Below are positions 40,269 through 48,497 of a stretch of 64,000 bases of DNA, one piece after another. The notes under the pieces were generated by a model. The model was not told where the DNA came from. It made no database searches and saw nothing but the letters and a program-made list of their open reading frames with translations. The DNA comes from DUOX01 sp050944015 (GTDB taxonomy: Bacteria; Bacillota; Clostridia; Oscillospirales; Oscillospiraceae), in contig JBMNQG010000004.1 in NCBI GenBank assembly GCA_050944015.1, positions 1-64,000 of the forward strand, given 5' to 3'. The position numbers and the translations under genes are program-made. Position 1 is the first letter of the stretch; each line of letters opens with the position of its first letter.

Positions 40269-42024
40269 TTCCCAGAACTCCTTCCTGCTGTGATGTGTAG
40301 ATTTCCTGATAAATAGGGCTTTGCTGCATCAACTCCTGGTGGGTGCCTATGGACTCAATTTCGCCCTCGTCCAGGACGATAATCTTGTCAGCATACATCA
40401 CCGAGCTGATGCGCTGGGCGATTATGAATACGGTGCAGCCCTTCAATTCCCTGCGGAAGCTTTCCCTGATTCGGGACTCCGTGTCCGAGTCCACGGCGCT
40501 GGTGGAGTCGTCCAAAATCAGTATTGAGGGCTTTTTCAGAAGAGCACGGGCTATGCACAGGCGCTGCCTTTGGCCGCCGGACACGTTGGTGCCGCCCTGA
40601 TGCAGCTGCGTGTCAAGCCCGTCCGGGAAGGACATGACAAAGTCGTAGGCCTGTGCGCTTTTCAGCGCCTGAATTATCTCCTCGTCGGTGGCGTCTTCCT
40701 TGCCCCAGCGGATGTTGTCCCTTATGGTGCCGCTGAAGAGCACGTTTTTCTGAAGCACCATGCCTATTTTCCTGCGGAGGTCGGTTATTCTGTAATCCCT
40801 TACGTCAATGCCGTCCACCAGCACCTGGCCCTTGGCGACGTCATAAAAACGGGGGATAAGATTGACGAGAGAGGATTTTCCGGAACCGGTATCTCCTACT
40901 ATTGCCGCAATTTCGCCGGGCTCCACCCTGAAGTTTATGTTTTTCAAAACCTCCTCGCCGCTGCCCGACAGGGAGTATTTGAAACTCACGTTACAGAATT
41001 CAACGGAGCTTCCGCGGGACGAATCCGGCCCGTTGGCGGCCAGCTGCGTTTCTTCCGGCTGTTCCGAATCCTGAATATCGGGCACGGTGTCCAGAACCTC
41101 GTTGATTCGGGTGACGCAGGCCTGGGCCCTGGTGAACTCCATGAGGATAAAGGAGAACATCATGACGCTCATCATTATCTGCTGCAGATAGGTGATGATG
41201 GCCAGCAGCTCGCCGGAGAGAAGCTCGCTGTTTCCCGCCATCTTTCCGCCGAACCAGTAGATGAGAAGGGTGACTATGTTGAGTATCAGCGTGGAGGTGG
41301 GGTTCATCAGGATTATGCGGGATATGGCCCTGATATTGGCCCGGGTCAGCTCGTCGTTGGCTTTCTTGAACTTCTGCCGCTCATAGTCGCCGCGGACAAA
41401 GGACTTTACGACCCGGATTGCTATCAGATTTTCCTGTATCGTGGCGTTAAGGTTGTCCAGTTTTTGCTGGTTTGCCATAAACAGGTGGTGGGCGGAGCGC
41501 ATAAGAAGGGTTATGACGAAAAACATAATGGGAACTGCCACCAGATATATGATAGACAGCTTAAGGCTGTAGCTAATTACTATGACCAGCGCCACAATCA
41601 GCTGGAAGGGCGCCTGGAGCAGGACCCGCAGGGCAATCTGGAGGGACATCTGCAGTGTGCGCACGTCCGAGGTGGTGCGGGTGATAAGGGAGGCGGTGCT
41701 GAACTTGTCCACGTCTGCGAAGGAGAATTCCTGAATGTGGTTGTATAGGGCGACTCGGAGATTTGAGCCAAAGCCCTGGCCCGCCAGGGACGAATACCTT
41801 GCGGATAAAACCCCGGAAAGGGCGCCTATGACGGAAAGCAGGACCATCAGGCCACCGCATCTTAAGATGTAGGGAATATTCGAGCTCTTTATGCCAACGT
41901 CCACTATGTTGGACATCAGGGTGGGCAGAATCAGCATTACAATGGTTTCAATCAGTACGAATAAAGGTGCCAGTATGGCGGCTTTCTTATATTCGCCCAA
42001 GTGTTTAGTCAAAGTTCTTATCAT
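40261..42024 (-). CDS. ABC exporter, permease-ATPase fusion (subunit 1)
   Basis: 587 aa with six membrane helices and an ATPase domain: Walker A GDTGSGKSSLV, signature VSGGQRQRLCIAR, Walker B ILILDDSTSAVD, and IAQRISS in place of the usual switch His (Gln instead). The Asp-Asp after Walker B and the Gln in the switch suggest a degenerate catalytic site, as in one half of heterodimeric exporters. The 5' end overlaps marR by 20 nt. Substrate probably a drug or peptide. Confidence 0.94.
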   Translation of the reverse strand: MIRTLTKHLGEYKKAAILAPLFVLIETIVMLILPTLMSNIVDVGIKSSNIPYILRCGGLMVLLSVIGALSGVLSARYSSLAGQGFGSNLRVALYNHIQEFSFADVDKFSTASLITRTTSDVRTLQMSLQIALRVLLQAPFQLIVALVIVISYSLKLSIIYLVAVPIMFFVITLLMRSAHHLFMANQQKLDNLNATIQENLIAIRVVKSFVRGDYERQKFKKANDELTRANIRAISRIILMNPTSTLILNIVTLLIYWFGGKMAGNSELLSGELLAIITYLQQIMMSVMMFSFILMEFTRAQACVTRINEVLDTVPDIQDSEQPEETQLAANGPDSSRGSSVEFCNVSFKYSLSGSGEEVLKNINFRVEPGEIAAIVGDTGSGKSSLVNLIPRFYDVAKGQVLVDGIDVRDYRITDLRRKIGMVLQKNVLFSGTIRDNIRWGKEDATDEEIIQALKSAQAYDFVMSFPDGLDTQLHQGGTNVSGGQRQRLCIARALLKKPSILILDDSTSAVDSDTESRIRESFRRELKGCTVFIIAQRISSVMYADKIIVLDEGEIESIGTHQELMQQSPIYQEIYTSQQEGVLGNA

Positions 42025-42520
42025 CTAGTTCCTTCCTTTCGCCAGGGGGACACGACAGTTTGGCGGCTTTGATAAGATTGTTGGTCATGCGGATGAAAAA
42101 GGAGCTTATAAGCTCCCGCTCCTCCGGGGTAAAGCCCTGGTACATGGCCTTATCCAGGTCATCAAATGCCTTGCGGCACTGCTTTGCCACCATTTTTCCC
42201 TTTTCGGTGATTTCTATCTGGTTTCTGCGCATGTCTTTCTTATCGTTTATTTTTCTTATGCAGCCCAGCCGCTCCAGGGACTTGAGGGAGATGGTTATGG
42301 TGGTGGGGGAAACCCCCATGCGCTGTGCCAGCTCCTTTTGTGTGGCTATGACCCCGTCTTTCCCATATCGTTCAAGCATGAAAAGAATTATGGGCTGGCC
42401 GAATTCCTTTACCCCAAATTTGGCAAAGGCGGCGTCCGACGCCATTCTGTAGGCGTTGTTAAGGTCCCGGAACAGCCATTCCGCACTGTGCCTGCTGTTA
42501 TATTTTTCGTCGTGGCACAT
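42005..42520 (-). CDS. MarR family transcriptional regulator
   Basis: 171 aa. The ATG at 42520 is preferred over 42526, which would lie only 1-3 nt from the AAGGGGGA ribosome site. A winged helix-turn-helix is seen at about 50-125 (TQKELAQRMGVSPTTITISLKSL, split as TQKELAQRMG and VSPTTITISLKSL; IRKINDKKDMRRNQIEITEKG). It is first in the operon with the two ABC exporter genes and lies just downstream of two palindromes that probably bind it. Autorepression with drug-induced release is the usual mode. Confidence 0.93.
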   Translation of the reverse strand: MCHDEKYNSRHSAEWLFRDLNNAYRMASDAAFAKFGVKEFGQPIILFMLERYGKDGVIATQKELAQRMGVSPTTITISLKSLERLGCIRKINDKKDMRRNQIEITEKGKMVAKQCRKAFDDLDKAMYQGFTPEERELISSFFIRMTNNLIKAAKLSCPPGERKELDDKNFD

Positions 42521-42569
42521 CGTCATTCCCCCTTTTCAACAAAATTGCAGGAAAATTTGCACCAAAAAG

Positions 42570-42598
42570 ATTTGCATGCAAATATTTTGCATGCAAAT
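42570..42598. promoter_or_regulatory. Tandem palindromic operator, probably for MarR protein
   Basis: Two copies of the perfect palindrome TTTGCATGCAAA (42571-42582 and 42586-42597), centres 15 bp apart, about 50 nt upstream of marR. A half site AATTTGCAC follows nearer the gene. The spacing fits two dimers bound side by side. Confidence 0.7.
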
Positions 42599-42773
42599 TA
42601 TTTTGTTATTAATTTACTATCTATATGCAGGAAAGTCAATACTCTCTTAGCGAAAAAATGAAAACATTTTGTTAACAAAACGAGAGTGCTGACGATTTGA
42701 AGTGAGTTGGGTAGACGAGGTATAAAGCGGACGGGCTCAAAATATAATGTCCACAAGACGGGAGGTGACGGCC

Positions 42774-43655
42774 ATGGACGGGTTCGACCAAGCGCTGGCT
42801 CTCCTGCCCTGGGAGCTGCGCCGGGCGGCCATGGGCCTTGACGAAAGGGAGCGGAAAGCGGCCGAAGAGCTGCGCCTACGGGTGGGGTACGAACCTACAT
42901 ATTTGTCTCCTGATGGAGAGAGAAGCTTTTGCCAGGGAGTGAAGCTCACTGCGAGAGAACTCGAGTCCGTGCTGGAGATAGCCACCGGCGCCTCCGTGCA
43001 CTCCTCGGCGGATAGCGTGCGCCGGGGCTTCATTACAGTGAAAGGGGGATGCCGAATCGGTCTTTGCGGAACCGCTGTAATGGGGGATAAGGGGATTTCC
43101 GGCATTAAGGAGCTTTCCTCCGTCGCCATCCGCATACCGCGGGAAATGAAGGGCTGCGCGGGGGGAATTTTTCAACGGCTGATAAGCGGCGGGTTTTTGT
43201 CCACAATCATAATATCCCCGCCGGGAGTGGGGAAAACCACGCTCCTGCGGGAGCTGGTGCGCCTTCTCTCCCTGCGGGGGAACCGGGTATCCCTGGCGGA
43301 TGAAAGGGGGGAGGTGGCCGCCGTATGGAAGGGGACGCCCCAGTTTGACGTGGGGCCTCATACGGACGTGCTGACAGGCGCCCCCAAGGCGGAGAGCGCA
43401 TTGCTGCTACTTAGGGCCATGAACCCGCAGATAATTGCCCTGGACGAGATAACCGCTCCGGAAGATGTGCAGGCCTGCAAAAGCGCCGCCAACTGCGGCG
43501 TGAAGCTTTTGGCCACCGCCCACGGCGACGGCGTGGCAGACCTCCGGGGCAGGGCTTTATATAGAGAGCTGCTGGATGCCGGAGTGTTCAGCAGGGCTAT
43601 AGTGATTAGAAAGGAAAACGGCAGGCGGGTATATGAAATCGAGGGATTGGCATGA
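42774..43655 (+). CDS. spoIIIAA: Stage III sporulation protein AA
   Basis: 293-aa mother-cell ATPase of the SpoIIIA-SpoIIQ channel (feeding tube) between mother cell and forespore. Walker A is SPPGVGKTT (about 148-156) in a secretion-ATPase-like domain; LALDEITAPEDVQA is the Walker B region. The ATG at 42774 has GGGAGGTG 5-8 nt upstream. It is the first of eight overlapping genes. Sigma-E control is known for the family; I could not identify a convincing sigma-E promoter in the region before it. Confidence 0.95.
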   Translation: MDGFDQALALLPWELRRAAMGLDERERKAAEELRLRVGYEPTYLSPDGERSFCQGVKLTARELESVLEIATGASVHSSADSVRRGFITVKGGCRIGLCGTAVMGDKGISGIKELSSVAIRIPREMKGCAGGIFQRLISGGFLSTIIISPPGVGKTTLLRELVRLLSLRGNRVSLADERGEVAAVWKGTPQFDVGPHTDVLTGAPKAESALLLLRAMNPQIIALDEITAPEDVQACKSAANCGVKLLATAHGDGVADLRGRALYRELLDAGVFSRAIVIRKENGRRVYEIEGLA

Positions 43656-44167
43656 CGAAACTTATTGGCGCTATGCTGCTGGTGATGGCGGGGGCCGGAA
43701 TGGGACTTGTCAAAGCAGGGCATCTTCATTTCAGGGTACAAAGCCTGTCGTCAATCCTCAGTTCTCTGGAGATTATGAGAGGTGAAATCTGCACGCGTCT
43801 TACGCCTTTGCCGGAAATTTTCTCTCTGCTGGCGGCGGAGGCTCCCAGCCCCGCGGACAAGTTTTTCTCTGCCATGAAGACAGGTATGTCCGGATTGGGA
43901 CAGCGCAGCCTTGGCGAGATATGGGGCCAGGCGTTGAAGGATACGCCTGCCCTTGCCCTGAAGCCTGAGGAAGAGAGGGCGCTGCATCTTTTAGGCATGT
44001 CCCTGGGGCGCTTTGACGTTTCGGAGCAGAAGCAGGCCATTGACAGGTGCATGGAGAGCATGGGCAGGTTCCTGGAAAAAGCCAGGGAGGATGCTCAGAC
44101 CCAGGGGCGGCTGTATACGGGTCTGGGGCTGGCCTTTGGCATGATGCTGGCCGTGATTCTCCTGTAG
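43652..44167 (+). CDS. spoIIIAB: Stage III sporulation protein AB
   Basis: 171 aa with an N-terminal hydrophobic segment (about 3-20) and a C-terminal one (GLGLAFGMMLAVILL), resembling a GspF-like helical protein of the channel base. The ATG overlaps the spoIIIAA stop by 4 nt. Confidence 0.93.
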   Translation: MTKLIGAMLLVMAGAGMGLVKAGHLHFRVQSLSSILSSLEIMRGEICTRLTPLPEIFSLLAAEAPSPADKFFSAMKTGMSGLGQRSLGEIWGQALKDTPALALKPEEERALHLLGMSLGRFDVSEQKQAIDRCMESMGRFLEKAREDAQTQGRLYTGLGLAFGMMLAVILL

Positions 44168-44226
44168 ACGCATTAGCTGTAATCGGAAGGTATGCCAAAA
44201 GTGTTGGAAACGACAAGGGGATACAT

Positions 44227-44421
44227 ATGAACGTAGATCTCATATTCAAAATAGCCGCCGTCGGAATTCTTGTGTCGGTTATCAACCTTCTTCTGACGCA
44301 TTCCGGCCGGGGGGAGCAGGCTTTGATGACAACCATAGCCGGGCTTGTCGTGGTTCTGGTCCTGATTATCCAGGAAATTTATGACCTTTTCAATTTGATT
44401 AAGAGCCTGTTCGGGTTTTAG
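44227..44421 (+). CDS. spoIIIAC: Stage III sporulation protein AC
   Basis: 64-aa membrane protein with two hydrophobic helices (IFKIAAVGILVSVINLLL and MTTIAGLVVVLVLIIQEIY). The start ATG 44227 was set by AAGGGG 7 nt upstream and by homology of MNVDLIFKIA to the family; the frame extends upstream without meaning. A channel component of the SpoIIIA complex. Confidence 0.92.
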   Translation: MNVDLIFKIAAVGILVSVINLLLTHSGRGEQALMTTIAGLVVVLVLIIQEIYDLFNLIKSLFGF

Positions 44422-44423
44422 CC

Positions 44424-44810
44424 ATGGAGCTGTTGATTAAGGCTGCTGTTATCGGAACAGCCGGGGCCCTTTTGTCGCTCCTGATAAAAAAGAACAACCC
44501 GGAGATGTCACTAATGCTGGCCATGGCCGTGGGGGTAATGGTTATCGGCATGGCCCTGGAGCTGGTGACGGGAGTGATGGAGGTAATAGATTTGGCCACG
44601 GAAACCTCCGGGTTGTCCCCGGCGGTATTGAAGCCGGTGCTGAAAGGCGTGGGAATAGGCGTTATTACCAGGCTGGCGGCGGACCTGTGCAGGGACGCCG
44701 GCCAGAGCTCCATTGCCTCTTCCGTGGAGCTGGTGGGGGCTGTCTGCGCTTTGTACGTTTCCCTGCCGCTGATAAAAACCCTGCTGATAATGATAGGAGA
44801 ATTTTTATGA
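44424..44810 (+). CDS. spoIIIAD: Stage III sporulation protein AD
   Basis: 128 aa, four hydrophobic segments, close to SpoIIIAC in sequence style. Two nt after spoIIIAC and overlapping spoIIIAE by 4 nt. Part of the SpoIIIA membrane complex. Confidence 0.93.
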   Translation: MELLIKAAVIGTAGALLSLLIKKNNPEMSLMLAMAVGVMVIGMALELVTGVMEVIDLATETSGLSPAVLKPVLKGVGIGVITRLAADLCRDAGQSSIASSVELVGAVCALYVSLPLIKTLLIMIGEFL

Positions 44811-45919
44811 AAAAGCTGCTTCTGACCATTTCCATATGCCTGCTTTTGGCCGCTCTTATGGCTACGGCGGTTGGGGCGGCGGACGTTATGGGCGAGCAGC
44901 GGACTTCCTTTGGGGTTGACGACGTGGAAAGAGCCCTGCCGGGTGAAGCGGCTGAAATTCTGGACGGCATTGGCGTGAAGGACAGCCTAAACGTGGATTC
45001 AGGCCTGGAAAAACTTTTAAGTTTTGCCCGTGAGAAGCTGGGAGGCATTGTCCGCAGGGGAGTCAAAAGCGGGGCCCTTATGGTTACGGTGGTATTGCTC
45101 TGTTCAATGGCCGGCTCAGTGTACGACGGCGGGGCCGTTCCCAACTTTGTCCACATGGGAGGAGCCCTGGCCATATCCGCAGTGGCGGCGGGGGATATAA
45201 GCTCATTTATCGGCATGGGGAAGGATACTCTCCAGGCCCTTTCGGATTTTTCCAAGGTGCTGCTGCCCAGCCTCTGCGCCGCCGCCACCGCCAGCGGGGC
45301 TATAACCGCCGGCGCCGCCAGGTATGCGGCCACCGCCCTGTTTATGGACGTGCTCATGACCGCCGCCACCAATATTGTGCTGCCGGTTATTTACTGCTAC
45401 ATTGGCACCGTGATTGCCAACGCCGCCGTGGGAGGTAATTCTCTGGCTGGGGCCGCAAATCTGATGAAGTGGCTGTGCACCACGTTAATGACGATTCTGG
45501 TAATCTCTTTCACGGCCTATCTGAGCATTACCGGAATCATTTCTGGAACTGCCGACGTGGTGTCCACAAGGGTTGCCAAAACCACCCTGTCCACTACCCT
45601 TCCGGTAGTGGGGAGCATTATTTCCGACGCGGCGAGCACCGTTGTGGCGGGAGCCTCAATACTGCGCAACGCCATCGGCGTGTTCGGTCTCCTTGCCGTG
45701 GCGGGAGTGTGCCTTACGCCTTTTCTGACCCTGGGGGCGCAGTACCTGATATACAAGGCCGCAGCCGGAATGGCGGGCGCCCTGTCCGACAGCCGACTTT
45801 CAGGCCTCATAAGCGGTATAGGCAACGCCTTCGGCATGGTTTTGTCCCTTACTGGAGTGGGGGCGCTGATGCTCTTCTTCTCCATTATTTCCAGCATAAA
45901 GGCGGTGACCGGGCTGTGA
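44807..45919 (+). CDS. spoIIIAE: Stage III sporulation protein AE
   Basis: 370 aa with an N-terminal signal-like segment (MKKLLLTISICLLLAALMAT; cleavable or anchor) and about seven membrane helices, the predicted pore-associated subunit of the SpoIIIA channel. The ATG at 44807 overlaps the spoIIIAD stop (ATGA), with AGGAGA upstream. Confidence 0.94.
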   Translation: MKKLLLTISICLLLAALMATAVGAADVMGEQRTSFGVDDVERALPGEAAEILDGIGVKDSLNVDSGLEKLLSFAREKLGGIVRRGVKSGALMVTVVLLCSMAGSVYDGGAVPNFVHMGGALAISAVAAGDISSFIGMGKDTLQALSDFSKVLLPSLCAAATASGAITAGAARYAATALFMDVLMTAATNIVLPVIYCYIGTVIANAAVGGNSLAGAANLMKWLCTTLMTILVISFTAYLSITGIISGTADVVSTRVAKTTLSTTLPVVGSIISDAASTVVAGASILRNAIGVFGLLAVAGVCLTPFLTLGAQYLIYKAAAGMAGALSDSRLSGLISGIGNAFGMVLSLTGVGALMLFFSIISSIKAVTGL

Positions 45920-46419
45920 TGGGGCTGCTGCGCGAGTGGATTATGGGCCTGGCGGGGGCGGCGGTAGTCACGGGATTGGCCTTGAGCCTTACGCCAAAGG
46001 GCAGGGTTCGAAGCGTGATGCGCCTGGTTTGCGGAGCGGTCATGATAATTGCACTTATTAAGCCGGTGATTGAGTTTGACTTTGATGCTTATTCCATAGG
46101 CCTTGCCAGGTACAGGGCGGATATGGAACATATAACCGCGTCGGCCAGAGAAACCTCAGACAGGTTGCAGCGAACAATCATAGAAGAGGAATGTTCGGCA
46201 TATATATTGGACAAAGCACGTATTTTAGGCCTTGACTGCGCTAAGGCAGCGGTAACGGTGAAGTGGGGTGATGAGGGGTATTGGTATCCGTATGAAGCTC
46301 ACCTCCAGATAAACGGCCCGCAGGAGCAGCAAAGCCGTCTTGCGGAGCTGATCGAGGCGGAACTGGGCATACCACGAGAAAGGCAGCATTGGAGTAGCGA
46401 TGAAAACCAAGGAAGTTAA
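45919..46419 (+). CDS. spoIIIAF: Stage III sporulation protein AF
   Basis: 166 aa. Two N-terminal membrane helices (about 8-25 and 35-52) precede a soluble domain resembling ring-building motifs of secretion systems. The ATG shares its A with the spoIIIAE stop codon. A longer frame in the same phase starts within spoIIIAE and is not used. It overlaps spoIIIAG by 20 nt. Confidence 0.92.
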   Translation: MGLLREWIMGLAGAAVVTGLALSLTPKGRVRSVMRLVCGAVMIIALIKPVIEFDFDAYSIGLARYRADMEHITASARETSDRLQRTIIEEECSAYILDKARILGLDCAKAAVTVKWGDEGYWYPYEAHLQINGPQEQQSRLAELIEAELGIPRERQHWSSDENQGS

Positions 46420-46897
46420 GGATATAAAGGAGACAGCGGTCAGGCTGCTCAAAAACAAGTATATGCTGATTGTGCTTCTGCTGGGGTTGGTGTTGATACT
46501 GTTGCCCACCGGCAGCGGCGACAAAAAGGATGAGCCAGCCCGGGATGTAAGGGATCTGGAAGCCCCCGCGTTTTCCCTGGCTGAGGAGGAGAATCGGCTG
46601 AGGGAGGCCCTGATGCAAATTAAGGGCGTAGGGAAGGTGAAGGTGCTGTTGTCCCTTAAGTCCACCGCAACCCGGGAGCTGGCCGAGTCCGAAAACAAGG
46701 CGATTATCATAAACAAAGGTTCGGGGAACCAGTCGGCAGTGGAGCTGCGGTATGTGTACCCGGAATACATGGGTGCGGTAATTATCTGTCAGGGAGCAAG
46801 TTCCGCCCGGGTGCGGCTGGACGTGACAAGAGCGGTGTCGGCCTTTACCGGCCTGAGCAGCGATCAAATTACAGTAATTGAAATGAATAAAAACTAG
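46400..46897 (+). CDS. spoIIIAG: Stage III sporulation protein AG
   Basis: 165 aa with one N-terminal membrane helix (about 21-38) and a ring-building domain (EENRLREALMQIKGVGKVKVLLSLK, split as EENRLREALMQI and KGVGKVKVLLSL; then GAVIICQGASSARVRLDVTRAV). It forms the large ring in the intermembrane space during engulfment (family knowledge). Confidence 0.94.
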   Translation: MKTKEVKDIKETAVRLLKNKYMLIVLLLGLVLILLPTGSGDKKDEPARDVRDLEAPAFSLAEEENRLREALMQIKGVGKVKVLLSLKSTATRELAESENKAIIINKGSGNQSAVELRYVYPEYMGAVIICQGASSARVRLDVTRAVSAFTGLSSDQITVIEMNKN

Positions 46898-46909
46898 GAG
46901 GTAGGGGCT

Positions 46910-47482
46910 TTGAGTAAAGTGAAGCGGAACATAGTGATTATAACGGTGCTGCTGTTTGTATGTGTGGCGGTCTATCTGAACTGGTCGTACAACAACAAAT
47001 GGGGCACGGCGAACAGCGACATGGTGAATGCGGAAGATATGGCAATGTCGGATGCCGAGGAGGAGTATATGGCTGTGGAAGGCGAGGAAGACGGGATGGC
47101 CTCCACCGAAATGGACCCTGTTTCCGACTATTTTGCCGAGGCGCGCCTTACCAGGCAGCAATCCAGAGACGAGGCCTTGAAGCTGCTGGAGATTGCCGCC
47201 GGAAACGAGAACGCCTCCCAGGAGGTAATTGACAGCGCCATGGACGAGATTGCCGTCATGGCAACCTGGTCCATGCAGGAGAGCCAGATTGAAAACCTGC
47301 TTCTGGCAAAAGGGTTTTCAGATTGCGTGGCCTTCATCAACGAAGACAAGATTACCATTGCCGTGCCGGCCCCCATGGAGGGCCTCAGCGAGGTGGAGGT
47401 TGCCCGCATAACCGACACCATCACCAGCGAGACGGATTTCACCCTGGAGCAGATAAATATCATTGAGGTGAAGGCAGAATAA
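46910..47482 (+). CDS. spoIIIAH: Stage III sporulation protein AH
   Basis: 190 aa from TTG 46910 (AGGAGG 8 nt upstream). One N-terminal membrane helix (about 7-23), an acidic linker, then a YscJ/FliF-like domain (TRQQSRDEALKLLEIAAGNE, QEVIDSAMDEI, LLLAKGFSDCVAFINEDKI). It pairs with forespore SpoIIQ across the septum in Bacillus. Last gene of the operon. Confidence 0.93.
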   Translation: MSKVKRNIVIITVLLFVCVAVYLNWSYNNKWGTANSDMVNAEDMAMSDAEEEYMAVEGEEDGMASTEMDPVSDYFAEARLTRQQSRDEALKLLEIAAGNENASQEVIDSAMDEIAVMATWSMQESQIENLLLAKGFSDCVAFINEDKITIAVPAPMEGLSEVEVARITDTITSETDFTLEQINIIEVKAE

Positions 47483-47499
47483 TAAGATGCTTTATTTTT

Positions 47500-47540
47500 C
47501 CTCCCTTTTGTGGTAAAATAATAATCACACAAAAGGGAGG
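47500..47540 (+). promoter_or_regulatory. Perfect inverted repeat covering the asp23 ribosome site
   Basis: CCTCCCTTTTGTG (47500-47512) and its exact complement (47528-47540) flank a 15-nt AT-rich loop. The 3' arm contains GGGAGG, the Shine-Dalgarno of the following asp23 gene, so the folded RNA would hide it. The loop contains TAAAAT, a possible -10. It may be an RNA switch, a terminator of spoIIIA with weak T-run, or a protein operator. Confidence 0.55.
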
Positions 47541-47548
47541 TCGAAATT

Positions 47549-47911
47549 ATGGCCGAAAACTATATCACTATTCAGGATGAAAAGGGCAGCATAAACATCT
47601 CCGACGAAGTGGTATCCGTAATGGTTGCTGCCGCCGTTTCGGAAGTGGAAGGCGTTGCCGGGCTCGCCAACACTGCTGGCACGGAGCTGGCGGAAATGCT
47701 TGGCAAGAAGAGCATTTCCAAGGGCATAAAGGTCCAGTTTGAAGAGGACCGGATTAACGTAGATGTGCTGATAATGGTCCGGTTTGGCTGCAGCATAACC
47801 AGCGTTGCAGAAAAGGTACAGGAGGCGGTCTACGCCGCTGTGGAATCCATGACGGGTTTTGCATCCACTGTTAATGTCCACATTGCCGGCGTGGCCTTTA
47901 ATAAGCAATAG
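47549..47911 (+). CDS. Asp23/Gls24 family envelope stress response protein
   Basis: 120 aa. The Asp23 domain is complete (INISDEVVSVMVAAAVSEVEGVAGLA, split as INISDEVVSVMVAAA and VSEVEGVAGLA; GIKVQFEEDRINVDVLIMV; TVNVHIAGV). The family includes Bacillus YqhY, often found beside nusB as here, and linked to acetyl-CoA carboxylase regulation and envelope stress. Its ribosome site lies in a strong hairpin. Confidence 0.93.
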   Translation: MAENYITIQDEKGSINISDEVVSVMVAAAVSEVEGVAGLANTAGTELAEMLGKKSISKGIKVQFEEDRINVDVLIMVRFGCSITSVAEKVQEAVYAAVESMTGFASTVNVHIAGVAFNKQ

Positions 47912-47970
47912 TATTCTTTATGGCGGGGCGTAGGGCGACCTATGCCTCGCCTGCGTGCGGAGGAAAAACC

Positions 47971-48477
47971 ATGACCAGAACAGCCGCCAGGGAAATTGCA
48001 GTGAGGCTGTGCTTTGCTCTGGCAATAGGAAATGCCGATCCCCTGGAAGCTTTTGAGCGTTTCTTTGAAAGGGAGTATTTTGAGGGATTGGCCCAGGAGG
48101 ACAAGCTCTTCTCCGAATTCCCCGACGAGAAACAGATGGACTACATCAGGCGTATCGTCATTGGGGTGGCGGAGCACCGGGAAGAGCTTGATAATTATAT
48201 CCAAAAATACTCAAAAGGGTGGAAGCTGGGGCGCATCTCAAGGGTTGCCGCGGCGATTTTGCGCTGTGCAATATTTGAGATACTCTATATGGAGGATGTG
48301 CCCGACGCCGCCGCCATAAACGAGGCTGTGGAACTGGCCAAAGGATACGAGGAAAAAGAGACGGTAGCGTTTATAAACGGAGTTTTGGGAGGCTTTGCCC
48401 GGGGCGAAATTGAAGGCGGTGGAGAACTTCAAGACGGCGGAGAAGGCATTCCCACAGAAGATACAGAGGATGTTTGA
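47971..48477 (+). CDS. nusB: Transcription antitermination protein NusB
   Basis: 168-aa all-helical RNA-binding factor of the rRNA antitermination complex. ATG 47971 follows GGAGG. Family landmarks: TAAREIAVRLCFAL, and near the C-terminus RISRVAAAILRCAIFEILYM and AINEAVELAKGYEEKETVAFINGVLGG (split). It has an acidic C-terminal extension of about 20 residues. It overlaps no gene; xseA starts 20 nt later. Confidence 0.93.
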   Translation: MTRTAAREIAVRLCFALAIGNADPLEAFERFFEREYFEGLAQEDKLFSEFPDEKQMDYIRRIVIGVAEHREELDNYIQKYSKGWKLGRISRVAAAILRCAIFEILYMEDVPDAAAINEAVELAKGYEEKETVAFINGVLGGFARGEIEGGGELQDGGEGIPTEDTEDV

Positions 48478-48497
48478 CGGGAAATCCGGAGGCTTTA

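Noticed and set aside
44047..44226. Longer start for spoIIIAC
   Set aside because: The upstream part overlaps spoIIIAB out of frame and is not membrane-protein-like; AAGGGG before ATG 44227 fits the 64-aa family size.
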